This document shows, one piece after another, positions 38,804-51,800 of a stretch of DNA of 64,000 bases (within the stretch, counting starts at the first letter, position 1; each line of letters starts with the position of its first letter). The DNA comes from Holacanthus passer (taxonomy: Eukaryota > Chordata > Actinopteri > Pomacanthidae): positions 1,798,001 through 1,862,000 of the forward strand of contig JAFREQ010000021.1 of the NCBI GenBank assembly GCA_025331565.1, given 5' to 3'. The notes under the pieces are model-generated. The model made no database searches. It was not told the origin of the DNA and was given only the letters and a program-made list of their open reading frames with translations. The translations under genes were made by a program, and so were the position numbers.

Positions 38804-41800
38804 ATATTCGGTTAGTGCTGTTGCTCAGCGCAACAGTGCTTTTGGCCAGAGGTCAAGGCGAGGATGATAGTAAGTATCACTTTCACACATTGATTTGGGT
38901 TGTTTTGGCACCACCAGGATGTGGAGGGGCACCTGGATGCTGTGATCCGTGTGATGGCTGAGTCAGTGTGCAGAGATTGTGAAATTTGTGGTGTTTTTTT
39001 TTTGGACATCTGGAGAAGAAATAGGAGTTAATAGAAGTTTTTTTTTTAGTCTTGGCTGATGACAGGACATTGAGTTCAAAGGGAGTTGAAGCTGAGCACA
39101 AGCATGAAGAAATCTGAAAATTGCACATCCATTTCATAAAATCCTGATTATATTTAGTTTGGAGAGTAGTTTTGGAAAAAAATGCATCCTAGCTCACAAA
39201 TATGTGCCAAAATGTGAAGATTCAAGCACTTTGATTTTTCTTTGTAGTTTTATAATTAATGCATCAAGAGTGAGAAGATAAAGTTTGTTGGAGAACCAAA
39301 CAAGTGGACACATTTTCTGCTGTGTTCTGCTTCATAAGAATGTCTCATTAATTTAACAGTCTGTGCAAAACTAGAGCTGTCCAGCTGAAAAAAAGCACAA
39401 TGGAAAAATCTCCTAACTCTGAGCTCGACAGTAAAATAGTCTAGACACAAATTAATCATCCAGAGGAGGGTGCGGAATATCTCTTTTTATAGGCTATCAG
39501 CGCCACACAGTGGCAAATACTGGAACTGTACATCCATCCCCTAAACCTCCCACCAAGACCCAACCTCACATCCAGCAGCCTGAAATGTGATGAGGCACGG
39601 TGTCATTTTCCACTTGTAGCCTTTGAGGAGAAAATCTTGTAATCAGAAATTTTTTTTTCTACATTTGCTGTGTTGCACATCAAGGCCTGTTCTAACATCT
39701 GTCAGGCCCAAATTACTGAGACCTCCTGTTGACAAGAACCAATACTATATGTTATTATAAGCTTTATTCCTGCTCACAAATCAGTCATCAAACAGTTGGA
39801 TTTTAACTCATTAAAAGCCTGTTTCTATCATTTAAGCCTAATTTAGCCAGAATTACACAGATTGAAGAACAGATCTAAAATAATTGTAAAGGCAGCTGTA
39901 GGAAAATGAAAACTGCCAAAAAAAAAAGTTATGGTCAGAGGTCAGATGATTAGTTTGCAGCCTTAAAGTAGTATAGATCTGCATGGAGGAACTGATCAAT
40001 AATTATTACTGAACATTATGCCTTGTTGCAAGCAGAGTCTGTTCTGGTTCCCACATGATGCCCACCTGTGCAGGTGTAGCCAAGGTTCTAACTAAATGTT
40101 AGTCTGCCAAACCTAATTTCGGACATTTATTAGACAAACTATCAAGAAGATGTTCAGTCTCTTTTAGCATATTTGATCTTTTTTTTATTGTTACCAAACT
40201 CACCTCTGCTTTCTCCTCTCAGGCCCATTCGGCAGCTGCACATTAGATGGACAGTTGTACAACGATAAGGATGTATGGAAACCAGAGCCCTGCCAGATCT
40301 GCGTCTGCGACAGTGGAACCGTCATGTGCGACGAGGTGATCTGCGAGGACACATCCGACTGTGCCGACCCCATCATCCCAGACGGAGAGTGCTGCCCTAT
40401 CTGCCCAGATGCTGATGGTACTCCACCTTCATCCTCCTCACCAATTCTGTGGTCAATTAGCTTTGTGGCGCCACCTAGTGCCCCTCACCTCATCTCTGAC
40501 CATCCATGGCTCACTGGCCACAAATGGACTTGAGGCCCTAAGCCTGCCTGCTTTCCAGAGGATTTTCATTCAGAAAAGTTTCGCTTTGGATTTACCTTTT
40601 GTCCATTTCCTTTTTATTAAGCATTCTCTTAACGATGGATTATACCTGCTCTTTGGCGAAGCCTGGCAATGAATATGTAATTTCCCATCATGCCTACCTG
40701 TGCAGTGACCCTGCAGGGCGCAACAGGGCCGACACACCTCATGTCTCCCAAAAACATTTCACTACAGATAATATTCAAAATCACGTTAATATGCTGTTGA
40801 TTCTGTAATTCGATGAAAGAGTGTGTTTCATGCTTTAATCAGCCCTGACCCCCGGCCTGGACCTGCTATAGACCTCTGTGACTCATAGCTTATTTCTAGG
40901 TTTAACTTCACACTTCACATTATTTTCTAAATGTTGTAAAAGTTATGAATGTGTCTCTCTTGAATGTTGAAGAGGTGTTGACGTTTTCTTTCTCTCCGTT
41001 GGTTCTGTAGGACCCCAGGTTCCAGAAGTGTTTGAGGTATTTTGCCCTTTAACTTTGTTTGATATTGATGTGTGTGACTGGGGTCTCTCGCTGGAGACGC
41101 TGGCACGGCCCAGTTTAGTTTGTCATTATGCCTGCTTCTGTTCTAGATGATGCACTTGTTTTTACAGTCTGGATGAAACATTGCAGCGTAGCCTAACTCC
41201 CTTTTTCCATCTATCCATAGCCAGAAAATGGAGCCCCTGGCCCCAAGGGAGACAGGGTAGGTTCCAGTTCACTTACACACATCTCACACTGTTCAAGAGA
41301 GCTTTTCTGTCCTTTAATGCAAATAACACCTGAGTTTTTAATATAACAACTGCATATATTTGCTACAATGACAAACTGTCTTAAACTGATGGATGTTTTT
41401 GAATATGATTATTTTCAGTCAGACGCATTTGTCCCAACGACACATCAGTGTTTCCCTGTTGTGTTTGTTATTGTGTCATTTTCATAAGAAATCATATTGA
41501 CTTATTTAATTTCAGTAGCATTTCAGTACAAATCATGCATCTTTGCTGCATTGCATGAAGTTGATTATTTCATTTTCATCAGATTTTTTAAAAGCTCTTG
41601 ACCGATTATTGACTGAAATGTGAATATGCACACATTGGTGTTATACATTTGCTAACTGGGTCCCTACAAACTCATCTAAATGCCAGTAAAGCTGCTATGA
41701 CATAATTGTTGCTGATGACCTTTGATAAATAGGTCACAAGGTCAACAGGTCATGAAAAGTTCAAAGGTCACATAATGCACATTGCTTTGTAAGATGATGA

Positions 41801-42816
41801 AGTAGTTCAAATAACCGTCAAGTCACAAAAGCAAGAAACAATTTTTTGCAAACACGTATGATTCATAACCAGAATAATGAAAATTCATACAGAAGTGGAA
41901 GATTTATGTCAATATCTGAGTAGAACAGTTTCATGTTTGCTGTTCAGTGACACTCTAATCTATAATTTAATATAACATATAATAGCTATAATTCCTTCCG
42001 CAAGGGAAGTTAAAAATGAACGACATAAATGAAAACATGAAATAATTATAAAGAATATTGCTAACAGATGGTGGCTTCCTGACTTTCCTGCAGGGTCTTC
42101 CTGGTCCTCCCGGCAACGATGGACTCGACGGACAGCCTGGTCTTCCCGGCCCACCCGGTCCCCCTGGCCCCCCTGGCCTTGGCGGAGTAAGTGTCCAAGT
42201 CACAACATCCAGGAAGTCTGGGATTATTAGATGCCTCGATTCTGTTTGAAATGAGATACATCTCAAAAAGCCACGGGAGACCAGGTTAAAACATCTGTTT
42301 CTCTCGACGGCTTTCTTATTTCGGCCATGATCAATTTCTGCATCAATTCCACAAATGATTCTTCATTTTGCACACATTTGATGATAAAGATCAGCAGGCG
42401 AGGCTTTGTGCGAAAGAGAGGCGACTAGGAGATCTCCTCCATGTTCATGTCAGCACCAGGAGTAGACGCAGCTTCCTGGTCCTCAGGTTTAGGGGAAAAT
42501 GCAGAATATCTAGTGTTGATCTGAGCAGTGACCTTCATTTACACATGAAAGCTTCATTTATACCATTTTAACATATTACAGTTTATCTCAGTATCTGTGC
42601 TACTGAGAATATGTTTGCTCTTAGAAATTCTTACTGCCCTGCTGAAATCTTCATACTGCAGCATGTGATTCAACCCAAGAACTATACTCTTATGTGTTGC
42701 TTCTCCAAAGCTCAGCGAGTTTATTTCTTTATCTTCTCCCCTCACAGAATTTCTCTCCTCAAATGGGATACGTTGACCACTCCAAAGCCAGCGGCCCACC
42801 TGTTCCCGGCCCAATG
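38788..42816 (+). other. col1a1: col1a1 exons 1-6: signal peptide and N-propeptide
   Basis: Exons 38788-38869, 40223-40417, 41011-41036, 41221-41256, 42094-42186, 42748-42816. Exon 1 encodes the signal peptide ([19 protein letters not shown], cut near ARG-QG). Exon 2 is a complete von Willebrand C domain with ten cysteines, including VWKPEPC and GECCPICPD. Exons 4-5 hold the short minor helix, ending GLGG. Exon 6 holds the N-proteinase site, NFSP/QMGY, and the N-telopeptide with a cross-linking Lys in DHSK, then the first helix triplet GPM. Intron 1 is 1.35 kb; it and the 0.8-kb intron 4 show no exon or repeat I recognise. Confidence 0.95.
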
Positions 42817-45800
42817 GTACGAATGCTTTGCTCTTTCCCAACAGACCTTTATTGCTAAATATGCAAAGTTTAGACTTTTTACTTCCTGCTTGCAGTGGGA
42901 TGTTGCTCATCTCACAGACAAATAAATAGAATCTAATGGTCTTTTTCTCATCTTCATCAACAGGGTCCCATGGGTCCCCGTGGTCCTCCTGGACCCCCTG
43001 GCTCCTCTGTAAGTAGTCCCTTATCAGTGACATGACAGTTCAGATTCTCATTTTGACAATGCACCTATAGCTTATTATCACCATCCAGTCATTTTTTTCT
43101 TGCATCAAATATGGTTCTGTGTCTAAGATAAATACATAAACATTACAGAAGATATTGTGTTAATCTGTTATTCTTGTTGTCCAACAGGGTCCTCAGGGTT
43201 TCACTGGCCCCCCTGGTGAGCCTGGTGAGCCTGGATCTTCTGTAAGTACACAACACAACACTAAATAAATGTTTCTCTTGGTTTGTCTGTGATGATAGAT
43301 GTTGAGTTTGAGGGAAAATGTAGCTGTAATGAGTTTGCGCACAGAAAGCCCAGAAATCTGCATGATTCCACTTTATCATTAAGATGCTACTTGTTCTGAT
43401 AGGTACCTTTTATCATGTTACTTCCTGTGTCCGTCACTTCCTGTTGTCGTCACTGACCCACTGACACACATCTGCACACACTCTCCCTCGTCTTTTCCTT
43501 TAGCGACATAGTGAACATCCACACACATTTACTTCAAATAGTCAACATTCACTTGGAGCTAATCCAGTCATTTATTGTGGTTGGTTTTTTAGGGTCCCAT
43601 GGGTTCTCGCGGTCCTGCTGGCCCCCCTGGAAAGAACGGAGATGATGTAAGTGATTTATTCATCATTGTTTATCCCACTTTAAGAGGCACGTGTTCATGT
43701 CATCCTTCTTAACAGATATTGGCTAATGATTATATTCCATGCTCTTGCCCTTGTTGTTGTTATCTCTCTATTATATGTTAGATGTATTTCTGTGTGAGGT
43801 ATTGTAATTTTTTTTAGGATACATACTGTAGTCTGATACTTCCACACACTGACACATCCTCTCTGTGCGTCTTCTACAGGGTGAGCCCGGCAAAGCTGGT
43901 CGCCCAGGTGAGCGTGGAGCTGCTGGCCCTCAGGTGAGTCAGGAGATGGTTACACTTCCTGGTCATACTTATTACAGGTTATTTACCATTCACGAGGCAT
44001 CTGCATGTTGTTTCTAAACTTCACTGACATTTCTCCTCCTGCAGGGAGCTCGTGGATTCCCCGGAACTCCTGGACTCCCCGGCATCAAGGGACACAGAGT
44101 GAGTTTGGAGGAAATCGCCATTTTCCAATGCTGTGATGTTGTCAGGAGTGGTGACTGACCTGATTGATTTTCTTCACAGGGTTTCAGTGGTCTAGATGGA
44201 GCTAAGGGAGATGCTGGACCTGCTGGCCCCAAGGTAGGGTTTTAGTTTTGGTTTGAACAACCAGGCTACATCCATTTCTATATAAATGTCTCAGAGCTCA
44301 TTCTTCCCTGTGTATTTGTCTACAGGGAGAGGCTGGTGCCTCTGGTGAGAACGGTGTCCCCGGTGCTATGGTACGTTTCTGTCTCATCTCATCTCATCAA
44401 TTTGTTCATCGCAATGATTCTGTATTTGTACTAACAGTGTAGATCAGACACAACCCTTTAATTCTCTGATTCTTTTCCTGTCTTTTGCAGGGTGCTCGTG
44501 GTCTTCCTGGTGAGAGAGGCCGCCCTGGACCTCCTGGCCCTGCTGTAAGCACTGCTCTTCAAATCTAAAAGTTTAACTATTTAATCCATAGGCCCCCACA
44601 GCTCTGAGAGCTCATAAAAATAAAGTCTAAATTTGACCATCTATTCACTTGTTAGTGTTTACAGCTGTTAATAATGTTTGATTTGAGTCCACATCTGCAA
44701 ATCTCCTCCTCCTCTGCAGGGCGCTCGTGGTAATGATGGCAACACTGGCCCTGGTGGACCCCCTGTGAGTATTACTTTTGCCTCTACTTGGAAAGCTATG
44801 CGTGGCTTTATCACCCATTCAAAATAGTGTTGTCATGACCTAATGCTATATTGAAGGACTTGCTCTGTTCTGTAATTAGCATGTCATCAAATTCATGGAT
44901 GTCTTTGATTATTTCAGGGACCCACTGGACCTGCTGGTCCCCCTGGATTCCCCGGTGGTGCTGGAGCTAAGGTGAGTCTCGCAATGCATTTTCCATATCC
45001 AATAAATATGACCACAACAATAAGCTGCCCAGTAGGCTTTTCTAGGTGTGTCACTCTTTATGTACAGCAGTACTACTCTGCTTTACTATTCCATGTCAAA
45101 CAAGACTAATGAGGAACACTATTTTAACTCATCTCACCCCTCACCCCCTCTGTGAGCCACCTGACTAGCTGTCTGAATATCTACCTATGCTTGTGCATTA
45201 GTGAGGAAACTGTGGACCTTCACGGCCTGTCAGGATAAAGTCCTATCACTGTCACTGCTTATACTGTAGGAGCTGTTAGTATTTGCAGGATAAATATCAG
45301 TGGGAAACTTTCCAGCGTTTATTCCACAGATCAAATATAGTCTTGACTCTACAAACTAAATGGCCTAATACTGTCGAGCCCAGGTGAACACTGCAGCCAC
45401 CAGATGGCATCAGCAGACCTCTAATGACACCTTACCCTCCCCACCTCTTCCATGCCGCCATCAGCGAAGAACATCCTGTAACTCTCACCTATTATGAAGC
45501 AACACACACCTGGATATTTTAAAAACCAAGCTGAGGAGAATAGAAAAAAAAAACATCAAAAAATTTGTGCGGCAACTGTTTAGTCTCTATTTACTCTTTA
45601 TATTCATCCTTAAACTTACCACAGTTTTACACAATATTATCTTTACAATATAATTTACATGTGTATATAATTCAAACTATCTTGGTGTTAACATACAAAC
45701 ATCAGGTCTTTGTTTCTGATAATTTTATACAATTTATTTTTGATTCATTAAGACACAATAAACAATATTCAAGTTGCAGATTTCTGAGACATTCTTGCTT

Positions 45801-48800
45801 CCCTTCACAGGGAGAGACTGGACCTCAGGGAGGCCGTGGAAGCGAGGGACCCCAGGGAGCCCGTGGTGAGCCTGGTAACCCAGGACCTGCTGGACCCGCT
45901 GGACCTGCTGTGAGTAGATGCTGGACTTGTCTGTGTCCATTGTTTTACACATTGTCAAAGCAAGGAAAAATAGAAATACTAAATGCAATTTCATCACTTT
46001 CAATATTTTACTCTGTCAACAGGGTGCCCCCGGATCTGATGGTTCTCCTGGTGCTAAGGGATCTCCTGTAAGTTTCATACTCATTCATCACATTTCTTCC
46101 ACTTGAATCCTGCACATCAAGTGTGCTGACACCTCGACTCGCTATCCAACAGGGCGCTGCTGGTATTGCTGGTGCTCCCGGTTTCCCTGGTGCTCGTGGT
46201 CCTGCTGGAGCTCAGGGAGCTGTTGGTGCTCCCGGTCCCAAGGGTAACAACGTGAGTAGACAACTGATTGTGTGAATTTTGAGTTTTGGTATCGACACAT
46301 ATTGTTCTTAAATGTTACAGAGACCTAGGATCATTTGACATCCTCAATAAAAAGTGTGTGTTTCTGCCCACAGGGTGACCATGGTGCTCCTGGTCCTAAG
46401 GGAGAGCCTGGTGCCAAGGGAGAGCCTGTAAGTTTCAAAATAGATAATGCATTTTTAAAAATTTATCATTTGGTGTGATTTTAGGAAATAAAATGTTGCA
46501 ACAACCTTGCTTTCTTTTCCAGGGCCCCGTTGGAGTTCAGGGACTTGCTGGCCCTGCTGGTGAGGAGGGAAAGAGAGGAGCTCGTGGAGAGCCCGGTGGT
46601 GCTGGACCCCGTGGACCCCCTGGAGAGCGTGTATGTTAGCTCCTCTTTCACATCAGCTTCTGTCAGATCGTGTAGTTACCACTGAACAGGATTTAAGCAG
46701 GGGAACAAACTTCTAAATCATGGGACACCTCTTTTAGTTAATACTGAGAATGGCCATGATGATCCATTTCCCACTGTATTGAAATACCATGTCAGCATTC
46801 TGCACATTTACAGTATGTTAAACTCCTCTGCAGCATTTACACCAGTTTCTGATGTGGTTGGTGTGTTGGTTTTTCCTTTAGGGTGCCCCTGGTGCTCGTG
46901 GTTTCCCTGGTGCTGATGGAGCTGCTGGTGGCAAGGTGAGTTTGTGAATCTACCCAATGAGTCCTCAGCCAGGTCAGGAACATTTGTCAAACTTTGCTTC
47001 CAGCTCAGCAAATCCTCAAACCTATATTTAATCCATGTTGCCTGATTTCGTTCTCGTCGTAATGAACTTTCAATTAAGTCAAACCTTCCAATTAACTAAG
47101 AGATCATTTAGGTCATAAATGACTGTCACGACTTGTGGAGATTTCTCCTGACTCTTCTTTGCTCCTTTGACAGGGAGCCCCTGGTGAGCGTGGTGCCCCT
47201 GGTGCAATAGGATCTCAGGGAGCCACTGGTGAGGCTGGAAGCCCCGGTGCTCCTGGCGCACCTGGATCCAAGGTGAGTGCTGCAACATATTTGTTCAGGT
47301 GCAACATTTGTGTGTTGAAGCACCACAGATGCTCTCTTTAATCTTATAGCTAAACATGCATATAGCACTGTGGTATACACTTAATATATGATTCTATCTG
47401 CTGTTTGTCTCCACACTCACTGAATCTGTGACCTGTTCTTCATAGGGTGTGACTGGTAGCCCTGGAAGCCCTGGCCCTGATGGCAAAGCTGGACCTGCTG
47501 TAAGTTCTGACTATGATAGCAGCGACTTTAAGAACAACTACAGCTGTAAACAATCTAGTTAATCATGACAGAAGGGTCTTTTCTCAGTATTCTCCTGTCC
47601 TCTGATGATCTTTAGGGTGCCCCCGGACAAGATGGTCGCCCTGGACCTCCTGGCCCCTCTGGAGCCAGAGGACAGCCTGGAGTGATGGGATTCCCCGGAC
47701 CCAAGGGAGCCGCTGTGAGTTAACTGCCCCACTTATTCTGTTTTGAAATGATTCAAGAAGGTGCATTTATAGGATGATTGCAGAGCAGCAGTAATATCTA
47801 CTTTAGTGTCCAGATTGTGTTTTTTCAAAAGCAAAATGTAATAAGAATACTGATGTAAGTGTGGACTTTCTCCTTAACAGGGTGACTCTGGTAAGCCTGG
47901 TGAGAGAGGAGGCGCTGGTGCTGCTGGCGCTGTTGTAAGTACTCTTTAAAAATATACTAATCAAACTCCACCGGTGTAAAAGATGTTTGTATCAAAATAA
48001 CATGCAAGAGCTTAAAAACTTAATAATTGGATTGCTAATGTTTTCGTTCACAGGGTGCTCCTGGCAAAGATGGTGACGTTGGTGCTCCTGGACCTTCTGG
48101 CCCTGCTGTATGTATCTCCTCTGCCTCATATACAGCAACCATTATAATATGACTGATATTGCCAGTATGTAGTTGTATATTTTATAGGGTTAACTTAATG
48201 TAAAGTTTACATTATCGGTTGCAAGGTTTCTCATCATTTCTTTGCTTCTTTCTGTTCAGGGACCCGCTGGAGAGAAGGGAGAGCAGGGACCTGCTGGTCC
48301 TCCTGGATTCCAGGTAGGTTTTCAGAGTGTCTCAGCAGCCTGAGTGTTGACCTTTGTTTTTGATGACATATTTCTGAGCTGTTCCACTTGTTAAACCTAA
48401 ATTTTTTTCTTTCCTGTGCAGGGTCTTCCCGGACCCCAAGGTGCTACTGGTGAGACTGGCAAGCCTGGTGAGCAGGTAAGAACTGCAGGGAATTGTGAAC
48501 GCCCAAATTTTATTTTGTATCTTAACTTGTTTCAACTTGTAAGAATGCCATGCACGTGTATTTTATTTAGTTTGAGTCGCTGTTCAGACATATAAAGTTT
48601 CAAGTTTTCAGTGATATTGTTATCAAGTCTTCATGAGAACCTTCTCCCATCTTCCTCTTTTGTTCAGGGTGCTCCTGGTGAGGCTGGACCCTCTGGCCCA
48701 TCTGGACCAAGAGTGAGTATCTCCAACCTTTCATTCGCAGTGTTTTCCTCATCCAACACTGTTCCTCTGGTCTTTGGCTAAAAGTGGTTGTGACCAATGT

Positions 48801-51800
48801 TCTCCTTCTCTCCTTCAGGGCGACAGAGGTTTCCCTGGTGAGCGTGGTTCTCCTGGCGTTGCTGGCCCAACTGGAGCCCGTGGTGCTCCTGGCCCCGGTG
48901 GTAACGATGGACCTAAGGTAGGTTAAAAACCACTGATTTGCAGATGGCAAACAGATGGCTGTTTGTTGAGTAATAAATCTCAGTTTTCATAGATTAATGA
49001 CTGCCTGAGACAGTTATCCTACAAGATGATACTGTATTAAACATTCTGCACTCACAACATAACATGCCATGCTGTCCTTCACACTCCAGGTGGTCTGGTG
49101 TATGCTGGCAAAACATGATCACCTTTAGGATATTTAACATATCCATATCCATACACATTTCGTAGCTGAGATGATCAATATAGATAGTTGTATTAACTGA
49201 CATGACAACAGATGAGAAATCACAGTCCGTAACGTTTCACTGATATAAACACTGCACATCTGCACTCTCCTCAATCCCAAATGTTCATCCATTCACATTT
49301 GACCTTATTAAAATGTTGCTTTCCATCCTTGTCAATCATGAGTCTGACAGATTTTAGCCTTACATTTGAGTAACTATCCAATCTGCTGCAGTTTCTCACT
49401 GGGCCTAAACACCGACTTGTGGTGAGGTCTTCAAAAAAAAAGAGAAAATAAAAGTGATTGAAAAAACTGCCTAAATATCCTTTATTATTATTATTCTTAT
49501 TATTATTGTCCTCCTTTAGTTTTGTCCACTGTGTATTGCAAATTTGACAAATTGCAGCCAATTGAATATGACCAATGCATATGAATGTTTGTATTTATGT
49601 TTTTGTGTGTGTGTGCAGGGAGAGCCCGGTGCCAATGGTGCCCCCGGTGGTCAGGGAGCCCCTGGTATGCAGGGAATGCCCGGTGAGCGTGGAGCTGCTG
49701 GTCTGCCCGGTGTCAAGGGAGAGAGAGTGAGTAACACGCCTGTCCAGCTTGTCGCTCTAAAACTGTTTACTTTGCTTTATTGGCATGAACATAATGAAGT
49801 TTCAAGTTGTACAATGTTTACAATGTGTCATATGTAAGTGAACTTAAGAGAATAATACAAAATTTTATGAGTGTGAGGGGCAGAAAATAATTTATTGTGT
49901 TAAATTGAGTTCATTTTTTTCAGATATTTAGTCAATTTTTGTGGTTAGGATTGAACAGACGTGACACTGCTTCCTCAAAATTTACCAGCAAGAATCTAAC
50001 ATATCTTAAATGTCCAAATTTTGTGAGACGAAAATGAGAGTAATGAGGCATATACAAAGATTATTGAGGAAAAAACAAAACAAAACTGTATCTCAAATTA
50101 CCAGTGGTATCCTGATTTATTAATTCACATTAGCCTGAATTCATGCCAGGGTCAAGTGGTTTACGTTCCCTGACAATTAGCTGAAAGTGGTTCATAAGAT
50201 CTAAGCAAGTGAAAAAAAAATTACTTTCAATTTTCTAAACTGATCAGCCAAATTTAGAGCAGTAACGTATTTAGGTTCGTGTAAATAAGTAAAAAGACCT
50301 TTTTAATATCCTCACAAGTGATGTTAATAAACTTTCTCTTTTTAGGGAGACGGTGGCCCCAAAGGAGGCGATGGTGCACTTGGCAAAGATGGCGTCCGTG
50401 GTATGACTGGTGCTATTGGAGTCCCTGGACCTCCTGGTGCTCAGGGTGAGAAGGTAAGACCCGACACAACTTTGGTTTGAACCTACCATCGATCATCTTC
50501 TCACAGTATCTTTAATCATATGTGTTTATAGAATACACACACATAAATGGGGTCTTTTTTAGAAATGTTCCTCTACTTCAAGCAATAACATGATCGTCTC
50601 AAATAAATAAGAAACAAACATGTCTGTCAAGAATTCAGTTCAGTTCCAAACTTAACTTTGATGTTATTTTCTTGACTCTCTGTGGTGTGACACTTTGGAG
50701 ATGAAGTTGTGTGCTGACCTCCTGTTCTTCTCCTTCGACTCTGGCTTTAGGGTGAGCCCGGTGCCCTCGGAGTTGCTGGACCCACTGGTCCTCGTGGTGC
50801 CCCTGTAAGTTCTTCTCACCTGACAAGATACACTTTTTTTAAACTGGATTTATATCTTCAGAACAAGATACCTTATGCAGAATATCATGACATGTCTTAA
50901 CTTTATGACTGAATGACCCTAAAGCTTCTCTCCTCGTCACTTTAACAGGGTGAGCGCGGAGAGACTGGACCCGCTGGACCTGCTGGATTCGCTGGACCTC
51001 CTGTAAGAACCTCACACATTATATTTCATACCAAAGCTGATATTTTTCTATATCAGTGTACTATATTTTACAGACTTAGATGCTTTCTGTTATGTTACAA
51101 TACAGCAAAATTGAAGAGCAAAGCATGTGTTGAACTGTTCCTTCTCTTGCCCTCCAACCTCAGGGTGCTGATGGTCAGCCTGGTGCCAAGGGAGAGTCTG
51201 GTGACAGTGGACCCAAGGGAGATGCTGGTGCTCCTGGACCAGGTGGACCTGTTGGAGCTGCTGGTCCTCAGGTAGGTCCACATGTCATAAAACACTCAAG
51301 TCTTTACTTTTACTTCAACAAAGAGTGCTGAGTTCAGTTTTTTATGATAATTATTGAATTGTGCTTCCTCTTTTACTTACAGGGACCTGCTGGTCCTCCT
51401 GGACCCAAAGGTGCTCGTGGTGGTGCTGGACCTCCTGTAAGTATCCAATTATCATGTGAGATTTTGCAGAAATAGACAACAATGATGGTGAAATGAAGGA
51501 TAAAGTTTGAAGTTGCATGAAGCATCATCTCTTTTTGTCCGTTTATGTATGTAGGGTGCTACTGGTTTCCCTGGACCTGCTGGCAGAGTTGGACCCCCTG
51601 GCCCTGCTGTAAGTGTCACCTAGTCCACATAACCAGCAGCAATAACTAACACAATCTAGTCTTTAGTCCATTTGTATGTTACGATCACGACCTTCAGCAG
51701 AGTTGAATTGAATGACTTGAATCCTCTGTATGTGTGTAGGGAGCTTCCGGAGCCCCTGGACCCGCTGGACCTGTTGGCAAAGATGGAGCAAGAGGAGCAC

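Noticed and set aside
40255..40533. Extension of the von Willebrand C exon past 40417
   Set aside because: The reading frame stays open by chance into the intron. A GTACTC donor in phase 1 and homology end the exon at 40417.
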